A stretch of 64,000 bases of DNA from Lanius collurio (lineage: Eukaryota > Chordata > Aves > Passeriformes > Laniidae): the NCBI GenBank assembly GCA_020086605.1, contig JACBWW010000002.1, positions 28,230,605-28,294,604 on the forward strand, in the 5' to 3' direction. The stretch's first letter is position 1. Each line of letters opens with the position of its first letter. A program made the position numbers and the translations under genes. This document shows positions 1-12,082 of this stretch, piece after piece. A model generated the notes under the pieces. The model was not told the DNA's origin, did no database searches, and worked only from the letters and a program-made list of their open reading frames with translations.

Positions 1-400
1 GGGGGTCGCCCCGCCGGGGGTGCGGGGCCAGGGTGGGGAAGGGCGGGGCGGGGGCGTTTCGGCGGGGAGAGGTTATGTAACGGGGGAGGGTGGGCGGCAG
101 GGGCAGGGCAGGGCGTGCGCCCCGGGGGCGCTGGGTGCGCGGGGCCGGCGTTCCCATGCGGCTGCGGCCCCTCCCCGCCTCCCCCTTTCCGTGTCCGTGC
201 GGCGGGCGCCGGTGCCGGGACTAGCACGGGATTTTATCCGCTGGGAACTTCTGTGCGTGTGCGCGAGCGTGTCCGCCTGTGTGCGTGTGCGCCCGTGCGG
301 CCCCTGCGCTAAGAATAGCTCCGCGCCCGCCGGTGGCAGCGCCTCGCACAAGGGATGATGATGCTGCTGCTGCCGCCGCCGTCGCCGGCTCTGGCTGCAA
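1..400 (+). other. AKT3: Candidate non-coding exon 1 of AKT3 (boundaries uncertain)
   Basis: Exon 2 begins at a splice acceptor and carries only part of the 5' UTR, so at least one upstream non-coding exon must exist, and the CpG island is the obvious place. A plausible donor is CTGCAA|GTAAAC with GT at 401-402. It follows a stretch with three consecutive in-frame ATGs and CTG and CCG triplet runs (355-380). Weaker alternatives are CAG|GTGCTG with GT at 559-560 and GGGTGACC near 496. The left limit given is simply the window edge; the real transcription start is unknown. The choice of donor is inference and could be wrong. Confidence 0.3.
41..56 (+). promoter_or_regulatory. Overlapping GC boxes
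   Basis: The sequence reads GGGCGGGGCGGGGGCG, giving overlapping Sp1/KLF-type sites at the left of the CpG island. Presence is seen directly; use as a promoter element is inferred. Confidence 0.6.
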
Positions 401-477
401 GTAAACAAACCGGCCCCCCCGCCAGCCCCCGCCCGCCCCGGCCATCATGGAGGCCGCGGCCCACATGCAAAAGTTGA
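355..477 (+). CDS. Possible upstream ORF, 40 codons, in the CpG island
   Basis: Three consecutive ATG codons (355, 358, 361) open a frame that runs through Leu and Pro/Ser/Ala-rich codons to a TGA at 475-477. If the mRNA is not spliced at 401 this is a complete 40-residue uORF; if spliced there, the reading frame continues into exon 2. The product begins MMMLLLLPPPSPALAAS and resembles no domain I know. Its interest is regulatory, since an upstream ORF in the leader could reduce initiation at the main AKT3 start. Low-complexity triplet runs such as this also arise by chance in GC-rich 5' UTRs. Confidence 0.2.
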   Translation: MMMLLLPPPSPALAASKQTGPPASPRPPRPSWRPRPTCKS

Positions 478-500
478 TGCGCAGCCGGTGCCCCGGGTGA
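447..500 (+). CDS. Possible upstream mini-ORF with strong Kozak context
   Basis: An ATG at 447 sits in a strong initiation context (A at -3, G at +4; GCCATCATGG). It encodes 17 residues, MEAAAHMQKLMRSRCPG, before TGA at 498-500, with further in-frame ATGs at codons 7 and 11. It would matter only if this segment is part of the mature 5' UTR, that is, if exon 1 extends past 500. No homology is recognised. Confidence 0.2.
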   Translation: MEAAAHMQKLMRSRCPG

Positions 501-709
501 CCGGCGGCTGCCCCGGGCCGGGCCTGCGGCGGGGTCTGCCCGGGCGGGGTCCCGGCAGGTGCTGCCGCGGGGCGGGGAAGGCCGGGCGTGCCCGCTCTGC
601 CCCGCTGGCGCTGCCTGTGCGGGGACCCCCCGCTCCCAGAGCGGTGCGGGCGGCGTGGGGCCCTGCCTGGCGGGGGGTCAGCGCGGCGCCCCTCGGCAGC
701 GAGATCGCA

Positions 710-738
710 CCGCTATATATTGTAGTTTAAATGCAAAT
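710..738 (+). promoter_or_regulatory. TATA-like element and perfect octamer at the island edge
   Basis: At the 3' boundary of the CpG island the sequence contains CTATATATTG (about 711-720) followed by the exact POU/Oct octamer ATGCAAAT at 731-738. A TATA-like box next to an octamer is a classical promoter arrangement, but here it lies at the downstream edge of a CpG island. Motif presence is certain; function is inferred. Confidence 0.3.
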
Positions 739-3700
739 GATCGTGATGTAACGAGCACTGCCGGGCTTATAGGCTGCGGGGTTGCTTTGTATGGGCACCG
801 CTTCTTAGTTTACTTCTGGATGGGAATCCAAGAGGCGTGAAATAGCCAGGACTGTTTCACGTTCTCCCTTAACACGTTGATTAAACGTAAAAAAAAGAAA
901 TCTTATTTCCCTGCAGCTGAAAAGGATAAACAATTTAATCTCTCTTGACCTCTATTCTAGTTTGTTGGGTTTTTTTTTTCTTCTTCAGTGTAGTTATTAG
1001 TTGACTGGCTCCTTGTATATATCTCATGTATCTCGTACATAATCTCATAATTTATATGAAAATATGTCCCAGTCTCTGATTAAGAGTTTTATTACAAAAA
1101 TTACAATATGCCTGATACCTGCACTGTCAACTTTTTTCAGTACTGAAGAAACATAGACTAGTCTCTTCTGCTAATGTTTGTTTAGATCTTGCTAAAACTT
1201 TGCTAACAGGCAAACATGGTTCCCCACATTTTGCACATGGATGTCTTAATTTCTCAAGGCAAGAAGCATGCAGATAAGTAGACCTTAACTTATGACAGGT
1301 AACATTTGAAGCATGTTTCTGTTAGCTGCTCTGTAGGCAAGATCTGCTTGTTTACAGGAATATGGAAAGAGTGTACATGAGGTAGAGAAGGAAGCTTATT
1401 TTGGCTTTTAAAGTAAGCTTACTTAAGTTTGTAGGATTGTTTGGTTTTGTTTTTTTTTTTATTTTTATTTTGGTAGGAGCCTATAAGTTGACCCCAATAT
1501 CTTTAATTGGATTGGATTACTACTTGTAGTCCTTGTGGATATATTTTGGTTGGATGCAACCAGTAAGTCAAGTTCAAATAAGGGCCAAAGAAAAACTTCA
1601 AAGATAAGATGTCTCTGTTTTCTAGAAGATTACATGTATTGTTTGAATAGCTCATTTTTTAGTCTGATGTGAGTGCATGGTGTGTATGTATACACATAAT
1701 ATTAACAAGACTGTCTTGTTTAAGACAGTTTATGGTGCATTACTCTAACTAGGTTTGAATGGAGGCAGTAGTCAGTTTCATAAATGGGTTCACAGGAAGT
1801 AGTAGTTGAGTTTTTTACTCCCTCATTTGTTCTGCATTTTGGAGGCAGGTGGTGTGTTTTTAAGCAAAATGCTGCCATTCTTGGGGAAGTAGGTGAGAAT
1901 TCAGGCAGGTACAAGTTTTAACTTTGCCCCAGTTGAAGTAGATACAGTTGTAAGGCTTGGATAGCATTGATATGCACTAGAAATTGTTGCCTTTTTGATA
2001 CTGTAACAAATGCTTTGTGAAAGGGAAAATACTCTGGTGTGTTTTTTTAAGCTTGACTCAAAACCAGTTACTAGAGCTCTGCAGTTGTTTGTAACGCAAG
2101 CTTGTGTTTGCAAGATACTAACCAGAAACCGTATCTTGACTTCCTACTGCATTTTGCAACAGCATGTATCTGAAGCTTCTGTTATAACCAAAAGATCCTT
2201 CAGACTCCATGGAATTTGCCTAACACCAAGTGAATGTGTGTTCTTTCACATTTTCCCAGTTTAAAGAAACCTATTGAATTTCTATGCCCAAGCAGTATTA
2301 TTTGCTAAATAACTTTTGAATACTCAATGGTTTTGGAAGTTATGAACCATTACTAAAGTGGTTTGTGTTAAAAGTGCATTTGAAATTTCTGCGCTGTTCT
2401 GAGTATGAAGATGATACAGTTTCTTGTAACTGTTTGCTTACAGTTTCATTTTGTGCTGTTAGTGCAACAGGTGCTGTGGACTTGGCAACATAGTAGCTTA
2501 GATTTCCTTCAGTTTTGAAACAGAGACCCAGTATTCTTTGGCAGCTTTTATGGCTTGGGCATACTACTAGTTTTAGGCCACATTGGGGAGTGGAGGACCA
2601 TGGACATATACTGACAGAAAACTTTGTTGTACCATACTTTCATTTTGACATGGGTAATGCATAAATGAATTTATTTCCTATGAAAGTAATGGCACCATAC
2701 TGTAACTGCATGTGTGAACTACAGTAGCGATTCAAAAAGAGGGAAATAGTTAAATGTGTGCATCCATGAGATTTAAGGTTGAAAGGTTGCTTTTCAGTAT
2801 TCATATGAAATTTACAACTCACTTCTTGTTGAAGTACTGTCTCTTACAAGAAAAGATTGCCAACTTAAATGCCCTTTCAAATTATTCTAGAATATTAGAT
2901 TCATTTGTATTATCTCAGATTCTCATTCTATTACAATAGGCTTAATAACAATGCCATGGAAGAGGCAGGGGTGCTTTATAGCACAACATGTAGTTCAGGA
3001 AGTTTTGCATTGCTTGTGAGGAAAGGTGTGGTTTCAGTGAGAAACTTGCTTGTTGACCAATATGTTTTCTTTTGCTGTACAGAAGAGACTTCCTCATGAT
3101 CACAGGGTGTCCTTGGTAAATAAATGTGTTGCACTAGTTACTCTTCTTTGCAACAAGTTGTTGTGGTATAGAAAAGATTACTTTCTAAAGATAAGTTACA
3201 CAATAGCTAGAAAAATTGATTCAAGGTACTTGAAAAGTAATCTGTTAAAGACAGAGAAACAACAACAAAAGCCCCCAAAGCCAACACCAGAAGCCCCCTG
3301 AAAATCCCAACCCAACCCAAAACCTACCAGCAAATAACAAAATGTTGAATGTGAAAGTTAACTTTTTGGTTTTTTACTTAGCATAAAAATTCATCTTTGA
3401 AGTTGTGATTTATATGTTTATCTTGGGTAATTGTATGAACAACATTCTGGACTCCCTGTGTAAAGACAAGAGTGTATGAATGAAACTTATTTAGGCAAAT
3501 CACTAGTATGTACTAATAAAACTGCAAAAAAATGCAAGGGTACAGTAGATGATTACTTGGCAGTTTGTCCTTGTTCCATGACTCTAGATCAGTATGGGCA
3601 TTCAGGTAGTTTTGATGCATGCCATGGATTTTAAACAAATTATTTTTGCCTTTATTATTTAAAGATGTTGTTCAGGTGTAGGGGGAAGATGTAGCAAAGT

Positions 3701-6700
3701 TAATACTTCCAAAAAAATCAACTCTCCCAGGATTTAATAACATTAAATGTTGCAGTCAAGGAGAGTAAGCATATTTGGCTTGTGCATGTGAAGGTGCTTA
3801 CTTCTGCTCCATTAAATGGTTCTTTCATTTTTATACTATTTGTGTTAACACTTATTATGTTTAAGATAAATAAATTAATATATGTTGAACCCATCTTGAC
3901 CAATCTTCTTCTTCCACCTATTTCTATGTGAGTGTCTAAGTGTGAGTCACACTGATCAAAAATAGCGTTAAGAACACATTGTTGCCCTGTGATTTTTTTT
4001 TTCCCTGTAATATCCTGACTAAAGAACAGTAGTGATTTTTAAATTCCCTTAAGAATGCAACTGGGACCTCAATATTTCATGTGCATGTCTGAATGATTTC
4101 ACAGCATGGTTTGCCAAACTTCCCTGTGTTGTCCACGTGACACAGTTGTTTGAATGCCTCCTATAGCAGGAGCAGGGATGAGGACCCTGCCTCCTTTCAA
4201 TCAATGAAGATCTCAGCACTGCCTTTTTGTATGTGTGGAATGTCAGTGCCCAAGAGTCAAAAGCTTCTTGTACAGCTGGTTTAACACCACACAATAAATG
4301 CACTGCTTCTCGGTTCAGTTTCAGCAATCTTGCAAAACGATTTCTACCAACATACGTTTTTATTTTTCCCTAGGCATTAAGTGTGTTTCTTGAGATATGT
4401 AATTGGTGCAGCTTGCCTCATTTCAGCTTTTACTGAAATTGTTATATCCTTTTCTAAATGTTTTAGTACATGTTGGTAAGGTTGTACATGGGAGTTTCAT
4501 GTAATCTGGCTTTTCATATAACATTTGCCAAAGACTCTCACCTAGTGAGCTCTGCATCTGTGCGTAAGTTAGAGTTGTAGAGAATTCCTTCTGTCCTTAG
4601 GAAATTCGGATCTCAGGTTGATGAGAATAATGCTTTTTGAGTGTGAACAAGAAAATCCAAAGGTTTTAGGTTAGAAGTTGATTATGTTCTAGTCATGTTG
4701 CAGTGTCATGATTTGACAGTAGGTTCTGCAGTATTTGTTTGCTCTGTAGAAAGGAATCACAAAGTTCATTCCTATTACAAGACAATTCAGAATTTGATTT
4801 GTTCAATGAAGACATAATAAATAAAATCTGCTATGTAAGAGTTTAAAAGAAAGCTATTTGTTAGGCATGTCACTGAACTTTTCTCATCTTTTATATTAAT
4901 AGTTTGATAATGCTTTGTTTTTTCAGTACATTCTTGTTACTCATGGGTAGTTCACATATTTCTGGTTTTTATTCAGTGATGTGCTTGGTCTTTTATGCAC
5001 AATACAGAGTTGTGCTGCAGAAAAGTTATCATCACAGAAATAATTAAATCCATGAGTTTAATGAAACTTTGATATGTATCTCTTGAAAGGTATCTTTTAA
5101 AATCTCTCATCTCAGAATGACTAGGAATTTCCAGATTCTTTGAAATTTTGAAAATTAGGTTAGTTTTTCCCTGAATCTTCTAGGCATAGAAAAAACTAAT
5201 TCTAGTTTGTTTTGAAAATAGGAGCTTATGTTCATTTTTTCTTCATTGTTTGAATAATTTGTAAACTATATTTTTAAGGAGCAAAGAAACTTTGTCTCTA
5301 AAAGGCAAGAATTAGTATTCCTGCATTAATCCTTGGCAAATTAAACTTGTTATATATGTTTTGAAGGGTTAAGTAACATTATCATAGTTGTGATACTCAG
5401 CTCAGCTAATCCTTGATTTGATTTCTTCTGAGTCTCAAAACTCTCCCAAACTCATTGTCTCGGTAACATTTTTTAATGAGTAATTTTAGTCCTCCCTTCA
5501 TCTTTTCTACTTGAAATGTATTCTTTGGTTATATTTCAGACATACACTCTGATAAGTTTTATCTCTTCTTCTGTCTGCTTTTCAGCTATTGTTTTATGTG
5601 ATTTGAGGGGGACAAAAAGGATTGAAAGCATTTTTGTCAATAAACACAAGGCAAAACAATAGGTTGTTAATGTTTCACGTGGGATTCTAAAGAAACAATT
5701 TAGTTACATTTAGAAACTTCCTTTATACCTTGGTAAACAAAGGCAAGGGTGGCTTTGTTCACCTTGCTTTAATTATACCTTTGTCCCTTAAAATAACTTG
5801 CTTTGTCATTATAACAGGAAATAAAATACAGAATGATGGTTTCTTTTCTGATAAACTTATTCAGTTGCAGAATCTAAGTAAAACATCTAACTTGTATATT
5901 AATATTTCAATGTGCCTGCATTCTCCTAACTAGGCTTATCTGACCATATATTAGTTATATGAAGCTTTTTGGCATACCAAAAGCAAAAATAGAACACTGC
6001 AAATATTAAGCATTCACGTAAGCATGCATTAAGAAGAGATATTTATGTTTTCCAAAGTATGTTGGTTTTCCTTGCCACAAGGTGTGTAGGCAATGCCATT
6101 TTCCTATCATGTCCCTCATTATTCCAAATCAAAACTTATGAGGTAAAGTTGTTATGAGTAAATTTCTAATAACAATTTTCTTAAAATCAAGGCTTTTAGT
6201 ATGAAATGTAGTTTAGAAAGTGTTTGCAGTGCTTGTCATGGAGACAGCTTGGGTTTTTTTTTACATTTATTTTAAAAACTGTAAATATGTCTACTTAGGA
6301 AGTACTTAAGGTATCTTTCAGAATTTTTATTGTGTATACACGATGTTTACCACTTTATGAATTTTGGATCTATTCGCTTTTAATAATCCTATTTTTAAAT
6401 ATTTTTGTCTTGTTGCATCAGTTCATCTTTTGTGTTGGTTTGATATTGTGGGGTTTTTTGTATTGCTTTTTTAAATTTTTAATTGACTCTAATGAGTTGG
6501 ACAAATACTATCTGCCTAGAAGTTCCTTTTTCCTCAATCCAAGTTGTGATAGTATTTAAATCAGTCAGTACAACCAGAATTCCAGAATAAGTAGTTTATA
6601 AAGGCCTATATAAATACTTCATATTTTTTAGTTAAAGCACTCACCTGAATGTGATTCTTCCATTAACAATGTAGCCTAATTTGATTTAGGAAGTTTTGTA

Positions 6701-8217
6701 GGAATCTCTGTTCTGTCACATAGTCTTTTGTGTAATTTTTGATCATGTGCAATATATCCTCTAATTGTTTGGCCAGCTTTGCTAGGGGAGGAGGAGATGC
6801 ATGTGTTTTTCATATAATAAAAACCTGGATCTCAGCTTCCATTCCTGAAGATAACTCTGTTTTTAGTTTAGAGCCTTGACATTTTTAATTGCTCTTTCTG
6901 GGAGTGCAACCTGCATTGGAAACAGTTACAACCTGCTTGCTTGTTTGGGAGGAGTCAAATTTGAGAAAAACTCTTTAATACGTGATCTGCTGCTGCTGCA
7001 AAAAAAAAAGCCCCCAAAGAAAGGAAACAAACGTGTGTGTGATGGAAGTCACTAGAGGATGACTGAGAACTGCTTTTTTGGTGATGTGTGTTTTGTGTGT
7101 ATGCACAAAATGATTCAGTTACTTTTCTGAAAAATAAGGAGATCGAGATGATGAGATTTGGCTCTGCTTACACGGGGGACCAGAGAATCTCAGTGAGTCA
7201 GGCAGAGGGAATCAGAAAGGTTCATTTACTGTTCTTTTTTCCCCAAACATTTTACTAAATAAATGATTACTTGTAAAAAAGGAAAATGGTAGTGCTCATC
7301 TATTAAGAGAACAAGTTTGGATGATTCACTTAGTTGATAACGGTACAAGAAGTTATGGGAATAATCTCTGGAAGCACTGAAATTGATCCTGTTGGTATTC
7401 TCTCTGGTAACTTGAGTTGGTAAATGTGAGAGTATCTGTTTTTTCTCAGTTCCAAAATTGTTGAAAGTAGAAGCCTGTGTTTATGAAAGTTCTTACAACA
7501 GAGAACTGAATCATACAATTTACACTGAATTTATGGGTGCTGTCTTCTTTACTCAGCTGTCTCTTGTCACGGGGAGAATGGGAAGATGCCCAGATTCCAA
7601 GGGAGTGTTGACTGTTCTTATGAATCTCAGTGGTAATTCGTTTGCACATAGTGGTTTTTAACTGTAGACCCGAACCACAGTTTTCAGTTGTTCTGCTTGG
7701 TTCTGATTTTGTTCCTTCTTACTGTTCACCAGGTGTCTGTAGGTAGCTGACTGCTGTGATGGGCATGAGACCCTCCTTTACTTTAGAAACAGAAGCTGGG
7801 GAAAAGAAAAGGTGTCTTCCTACTAACAGTCTATTGCTTATTTTAATTGTTGATCTTATAGTTCCCATATGGTAGCATCATGAAGTAAGATGGTTCTTCT
7901 CTATTATGCTGTTATTCTTAAAGTTCAAGATGAAAACCAAGAAGGTGTTGGCTAGTTTTTACCATGGCTTGGGGAAGCTATGAGCCGTAGCACAGGGATC
8001 TAGAACTCTGTTGCATGTAATAATCTTTGATCAGAAAGTAATTAATCTTTGTTTAGAAAGTTGCCTTTGCAGCTAGGAACTTAAAAATGTGATACTGGTT
8101 CTTTAGATATGTGCTGAATTGTTTTATCTCACACTATGAAAGTGGCTTAATAACTTCCTGAAGAAAAAAGGAAAAGTTACACATTTTTAATGAGATAAAA
8201 ACCCCAGCAGGTGTTTG
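739..8217 (+). other. AKT3: AKT3 5'-UTR intron, first part
   Basis: This is AT-rich, CpG-poor DNA with no exon, RNA gene or clear transposon that I can support. Open frames on both strands are under about 100 codons and none resembles a known family. An A/C-rich low-complexity patch lies at about 3,256-3,340. It is assigned to the 5'-UTR intron because it lies between the CpG island and the exon with the AKT3 start codon. Confidence 0.7.
3256..3340. repeat. A/C-rich low-complexity tract
   Basis: The tract contains AACAACAAC followed by repeated CCAAA/CCCAA-type units (for example CCCAACCCAACCC near 3,307-3,319). It is simple sequence with no sign of coding function. Confidence 0.6.
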
Positions 8218-8312
8218 CATAGAATCATTTAGGATAGAAGAGATCTTTCCAACTCTAACCTAATACCTCCAACTCTACCACTAAACTGTGTTCCAAAATT
8301 CTTCACATCACT
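8218..8312 (-). mobile_element. Degraded CR1 LINE 3'-end fragment
   Basis: The + strand reads CATAGAATCATTTAGG at 8,219-8,234, then a divergent segment with AACCTAATACC and CCACTAAACTGTGTTCC. This is the order seen at the reverse-complemented 3' end of avian CR1 elements (ATAGAATCATTTAGGTTGGA, then a segment ending in CCACTAAACCATGTCC). An internal stretch is missing or scrambled. The element is inserted antisense to AKT3, heavily 5'-truncated and non-coding. Similarity is judged from memory of the CR1 consensus. Confidence 0.65.
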
Positions 8313-11300
8313 GACTGTAATGGAGTAAATTTTTACACCTGCATTGTAAAATATGCTGACAGTGGGTTCTCCTGTGTATTGTGCATATACATGACTATCT
8401 GATACTGTCTGCAGAATACACGCAATATACTGTTGGAAAAATATTCTCCAAATTTGATAAGATACAAAAAAATGGAAAACCCCCCAACAGTCTAGCAATC
8501 TGATGTGTTCTATATTTGCTGGAGAAAATACAAAAACAAGTCTAGTTCTTTCCTATAGGAAACAGTTGTAATGCAAAACATTGTCACCTTCAGTTCTTAC
8601 ATGTGTTTCTCCTACTTCTGTGGGTTCATCCTATATAGCAGTAAGGTAAACTGTAAAATTTACTGCATACCAGCTGCTGAAACTTCAAGTGCATTGGGAG
8701 AGTAGAGTTGATTGCTACCAAGTATTTAAATTCTATGCCAGATGTGCAGAATAAACATTTCTGTAGCTTTTCTTGAAACAGTTGAACTATAGATGAAATG
8801 CTGTTTTCATCTGAGAGTTCTTGTCCCATGCGTTTCAGACAACTCCTTTACATCTATACACAATTATTCTTTATTACATCTTCAGGGAAGAAGGTTTCTG
8901 TCTGAGTATTTTTCATTATAAGGCAAATTTTAGTCACGATAAGAAGTAATTCTCAAAATTCTGCTCTTTTGGCGCTTTGCTGAATGACTTTTAGAATAAA
9001 AGAGTTTAGCTTTTAGAAAGGCTCAAAGGCATTTAATAGGGGATAATATTACAGATGCTTACAAATGGATTCTTGAAAGTGTAGTGTGCACATATAACCT
9101 TTATTTTCATTAGTCTTTTAATGCTTTGATTTATCTCCTTCCGCTTCCCATGTAATTCAGCTTGACTTTTAATTACCCATTAATGGAGCAATCAATACAA
9201 CCATAGAATTGTTGATAATTCTAAAGTTGTTTCTGGTAATACTGTGAAGCTAAACTGGGGATGGTGCAGTTAATTTTATCATCATATTTATGTGATTTTT
9301 GTATTTTGGGGATTTTGTTCAAAATTCAGTAAAGCAGTGCATGTGATGGGTGGGATGCTAGCCTACAGATACACACTTGAGGTTGTTTGAGGCACTGTCT
9401 GACATGAAAGTCGGTCATAGATCACATTTTGATTGCATAACACTAACTTAATTGCAATCAGTGGGTAAATAGGGAGCTTCAAGCATGAATTCATTCATAA
9501 ATCATGGACTGATTGATCAGTCTGTGGGCAGACAAGATTATTGCTACTTAGTACAGAAGTTAATTTCTTATAGCTGTGTCTTTACCAATAGGAATAGATC
9601 ATTGCACTGTTCACAAGTTCACACCAGAAATGGAAAGTACATTAAATTTGCCAAAAAGGGTAGAATGTATTGCCAGGCCAAGGTAAATACTGAGTGTTAC
9701 ATTGCTTCTTGTGTCTTTATAGCTGGAAAAAAAAAATCAACTGTGATTGATTCTTAAAGAATGCAATGAAGGTCTTGTAGAAAACTGAACTTAAGTTGTG
9801 TATTTGGAAATTGATGTGCTTACACTTCCTTCCCAGAACAGCTGCTCCTAGGTCACAGTTGTTTGACACCCACCTCTGGGTTTTGTAAAGATTTATGTGT
9901 TTGTAATAAGAGCTGATGCTGTGCTGCGGTGATCCAGAACGGCGGAGCAGCAGCCTGCTTTCAGGCGCATGTCTTAATCTGTCAGATCTCTTTTCATGCA
10001 CAGCTGATAGACTTGCTTATCTTGTTTGAAGCATGCAAACAAAAGTTCTGATAATGTCTGACCCAGAAATTAACTCTCACACCATTAAGGTGCAGGATGT
10101 GGAAATGCATGTTTTGGTTATTTCTGCTGTACTGGCTTGCATACAATATGGTGCCTAAGCAGTGAAAGCTGGATCAATTAACATCAGTAAAGCAATCTCA
10201 TTTCCTTCCAAAATGCTGTACATACCATTTCCTTTTAACTCTTAGGAAAGCTTAAACACGGTGTGTTTGTGCAGACACGGGTGTGTTGTGTCCTGCTGGA
10301 CATGACAGGGTGTGATGCCAATGCCAAAGGTTGTGTTTCACCTGCGTGCGTCTCACTGCCACATCTGCCAGTGCCCTGGGGATGTCTCAAAGACACTGTA
10401 GCTAATATTGCTTAAACTTTACAGTTTTAATGAGTTTAACATTGTGATTTTTACTTTCATGCAGCCAAATTACTGAGTGTTTTTGAAAAAGAATAGTTTA
10501 GTGAAAGCAAGACTTGGGTGAGCATGCTAGAATTTTCCTGTAAAATCAGGTTGTACTGTGTTTTTGATGCATACCACTTGAAAAAAAATACTCATGCCAA
10601 GTTTTATTTTGTATGTACACCATCCATACAGAAGTAGCCTTCCATCTAGCTGCTGTGTCGTGCAAATACACATTTTTCAAATGATAAATTAGAAATAACC
10701 TGTATGTCTGTAATGGTTCAGTTTTTAGTTTGTACTTGATTGTCTTAAAACAGGTGATTTCCCAGTGCTTTCTTCATTCATTTGTTGCACAGATTGCTTC
10801 TAGCACAGTCATATTTCTTTCTTTCCTGTTTGTATTTATTGGTTAGTCTACTAAATGGATGAGTATGGGCTGCATTTGATTGCACTGAAGTTGTGTGTGG
10901 GTTCCTGTTCTGTGCCACCACTGTGTACATATGTGCTCTTGTGTGTTGAGCTGTAGGAAGATGTTCCTGCACCAACAGAGAAATCCCATTTCTTGGCATC
11001 CCACACTTTTCTGGATGAGCATTATTTGAATGCTTCCCTTTATTTTGAAGGTTGGAGGGGAAAGGCAGTTTGCTGGCTAAAGGAAACATCTCCTGGCCTC
11101 TGGCTTCTCTTCCTACTTGTTTGTAGTGCTATTTATCTCTTCTTCACAGCTGTTAGGTACTCTGGGAGTGAGGTGGTCAAATGAAAGGGTTGTGGCTTAT
11201 GAGAGTGGTATGTCCTGTTCCAGGACTAACTTCCCTTCTTATGCGCTGCAGACTGGGGTTTGTAGGGAAAAGAGCATTCTTGTCACTGCCTGGCTTAAAG

Positions 11301-11927
11301 CTTTTAGAGAACATGCACTCCTTCTTTTACTGAACACTGGGGATGTTGTTGGTTAATTTGTACTCATAAAAAGTTGTTTTTCTGTTTGTGTACCTGGAGA
11401 TGATGCTGTTGTTGAAAAACTCGTGTAAGTTCAGGATTTGTGTTGGCTATAATAAAATTGTAGTGGAAATAGGAAGAATGTAACCTTTCATTCCATTTTC
11501 TTGCACTCTTACTATGATTGTAGGTAGCCATAATAGAGGAGGCACTTGTCCATTGCATGGATTCTGACGACTGTGGGAACAGGGAAAGCTCCTGTGTGTT
11601 CAGAGCTGGGCCTGTGAAGCAGTGCCAGCAGCCTTTCGTTTAACAGCATCCTGTGCATTAGTACGAGAGAATTCTGTTCTGCACATTTTATAGAAGTGCC
11701 ATATGACTTAAATTTTAACACTTTCTGCTGCTTTGTAGTATTGTAGTGTTCATGGAAAATGTGCTCGATGACTAGAAACATGATTGTGTTATACAGTTAA
11801 TTAAAAATAAAGGCAGATTTTTAATATGAGCTCAGTCAGTAAAATACATCAACAAAGACTTTTTTGTTGGCTGTCAAGTGAGAAAAACAGAAAAGACTCA
11901 AATTCTTTCTCTAATATTTCCTTCCAG
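8313..11927 (+). other. AKT3: AKT3 5'-UTR intron, last part
   Basis: This is AT-rich intronic sequence ending in a pyrimidine-rich stretch and the exon 2 acceptor (TATTTCCTTCCAG, AG at 11,926-11,927). A somewhat GC-richer patch occurs at about 10,250-10,390 with no exon-like boundaries that I trust. Nothing else identifiable was seen. Confidence 0.75.
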
Positions 11928-12082
11928 TCTGACTCATCAGTAGAAATTGTGAAGAGCTGCAGAAGAGAAGCCAAACAGACAAGCTGATAACTCAAAGAAA
12001 TACTCTTTTGAGTTTGGGGTTCAGAGTGGAGTCATCATGAGCGATGTTACCATTGTGAAGGAAGGCTGGGTACAGAAGAGGG
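11928..12082 (+). other. AKT3: AKT3 exon 2 (end of 5' UTR plus start of coding sequence)
   Basis: The acceptor TTTCCTTCCAG (AG at 11,926-11,927) is preceded by a pyrimidine-rich tract from about 11,901. The donor is AGAGGG|GTAAGT with GT at 12,083-12,084, a near-perfect consensus. The 5'-UTR part (11,928-12,036) contains no ATG, so within this exon the first ATG is the true start. The 46 coding bases end after the first base of the Gly16 codon (phase 1), which is where I recall human AKT family genes splitting this codon. The donor and coding boundary are secure. The acceptor is the best local candidate but rests on sequence alone. Confidence 0.9.
12037..12082 (+). CDS. AKT3: AKT3 (protein kinase B gamma), first coding exon, partial
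   Basis: The exon encodes MSDVTIVKEGWVQKR plus the first base of Gly16. AKT3 is a serine/threonine kinase recruited to membranes by PIP3 through its N-terminal PH domain and activated by PDK1 and mTORC2. It controls growth and survival and is prominent in brain. These residues form the first strand of the PH domain. Thr5 and Val12-Gln13 match human AKT3 as remembered, whereas AKT1 begins MSDVAIVKEGWLHKR and AKT2 MNEVSVIKEGWLHKR. Lys8 and Lys14, equivalents of regulatory or phosphoinositide-contacting lysines in AKT1, are present; Glu17 lies in the next exon. The start is supported by an in-frame TGA at 11,950-11,952 with no ATG between, and A at -3. Only about 3% of the roughly 479-residue protein is encoded here. 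A retrocopy is ruled out by the intact donor. Confidence 0.97.

Larger units (their letters stand above)
1..720 (+). promoter_or_regulatory. AKT3: CpG island, probable AKT3 promoter and first-exon region (continues off the left edge)
   Basis: The first 720 bases are dominated by G and C with dense CpG dinucleotides, and composition drops abruptly to AT-rich DNA afterwards. A run of overlapping GC boxes (Sp1/KLF-type GGGCGG) lies at 41-56, and more GGGCGGG-type boxes occur around 542-550. This is the pattern of a broad TATA-less housekeeping or developmental promoter. It lies about 11 kb upstream of the AKT3 start codon on the same strand. In human AKT3, a non-coding first exon several kilobases upstream of the coding start is known, so the assignment is consistent. 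The exact transcription start cannot be read from sequence. A divergent transcript to the left cannot be excluded because the island is cut by the window edge. Confidence 0.85.

Noticed and set aside
20..840. Several open frames in the CpG island (up to 112 codons on both strands)
   Set aside because: High GC depletes stop codons; the translations are Gly/Ala/Pro/Arg-rich low-complexity with no domain. Only the two uORFs with sensible ATG context were kept, at low confidence.
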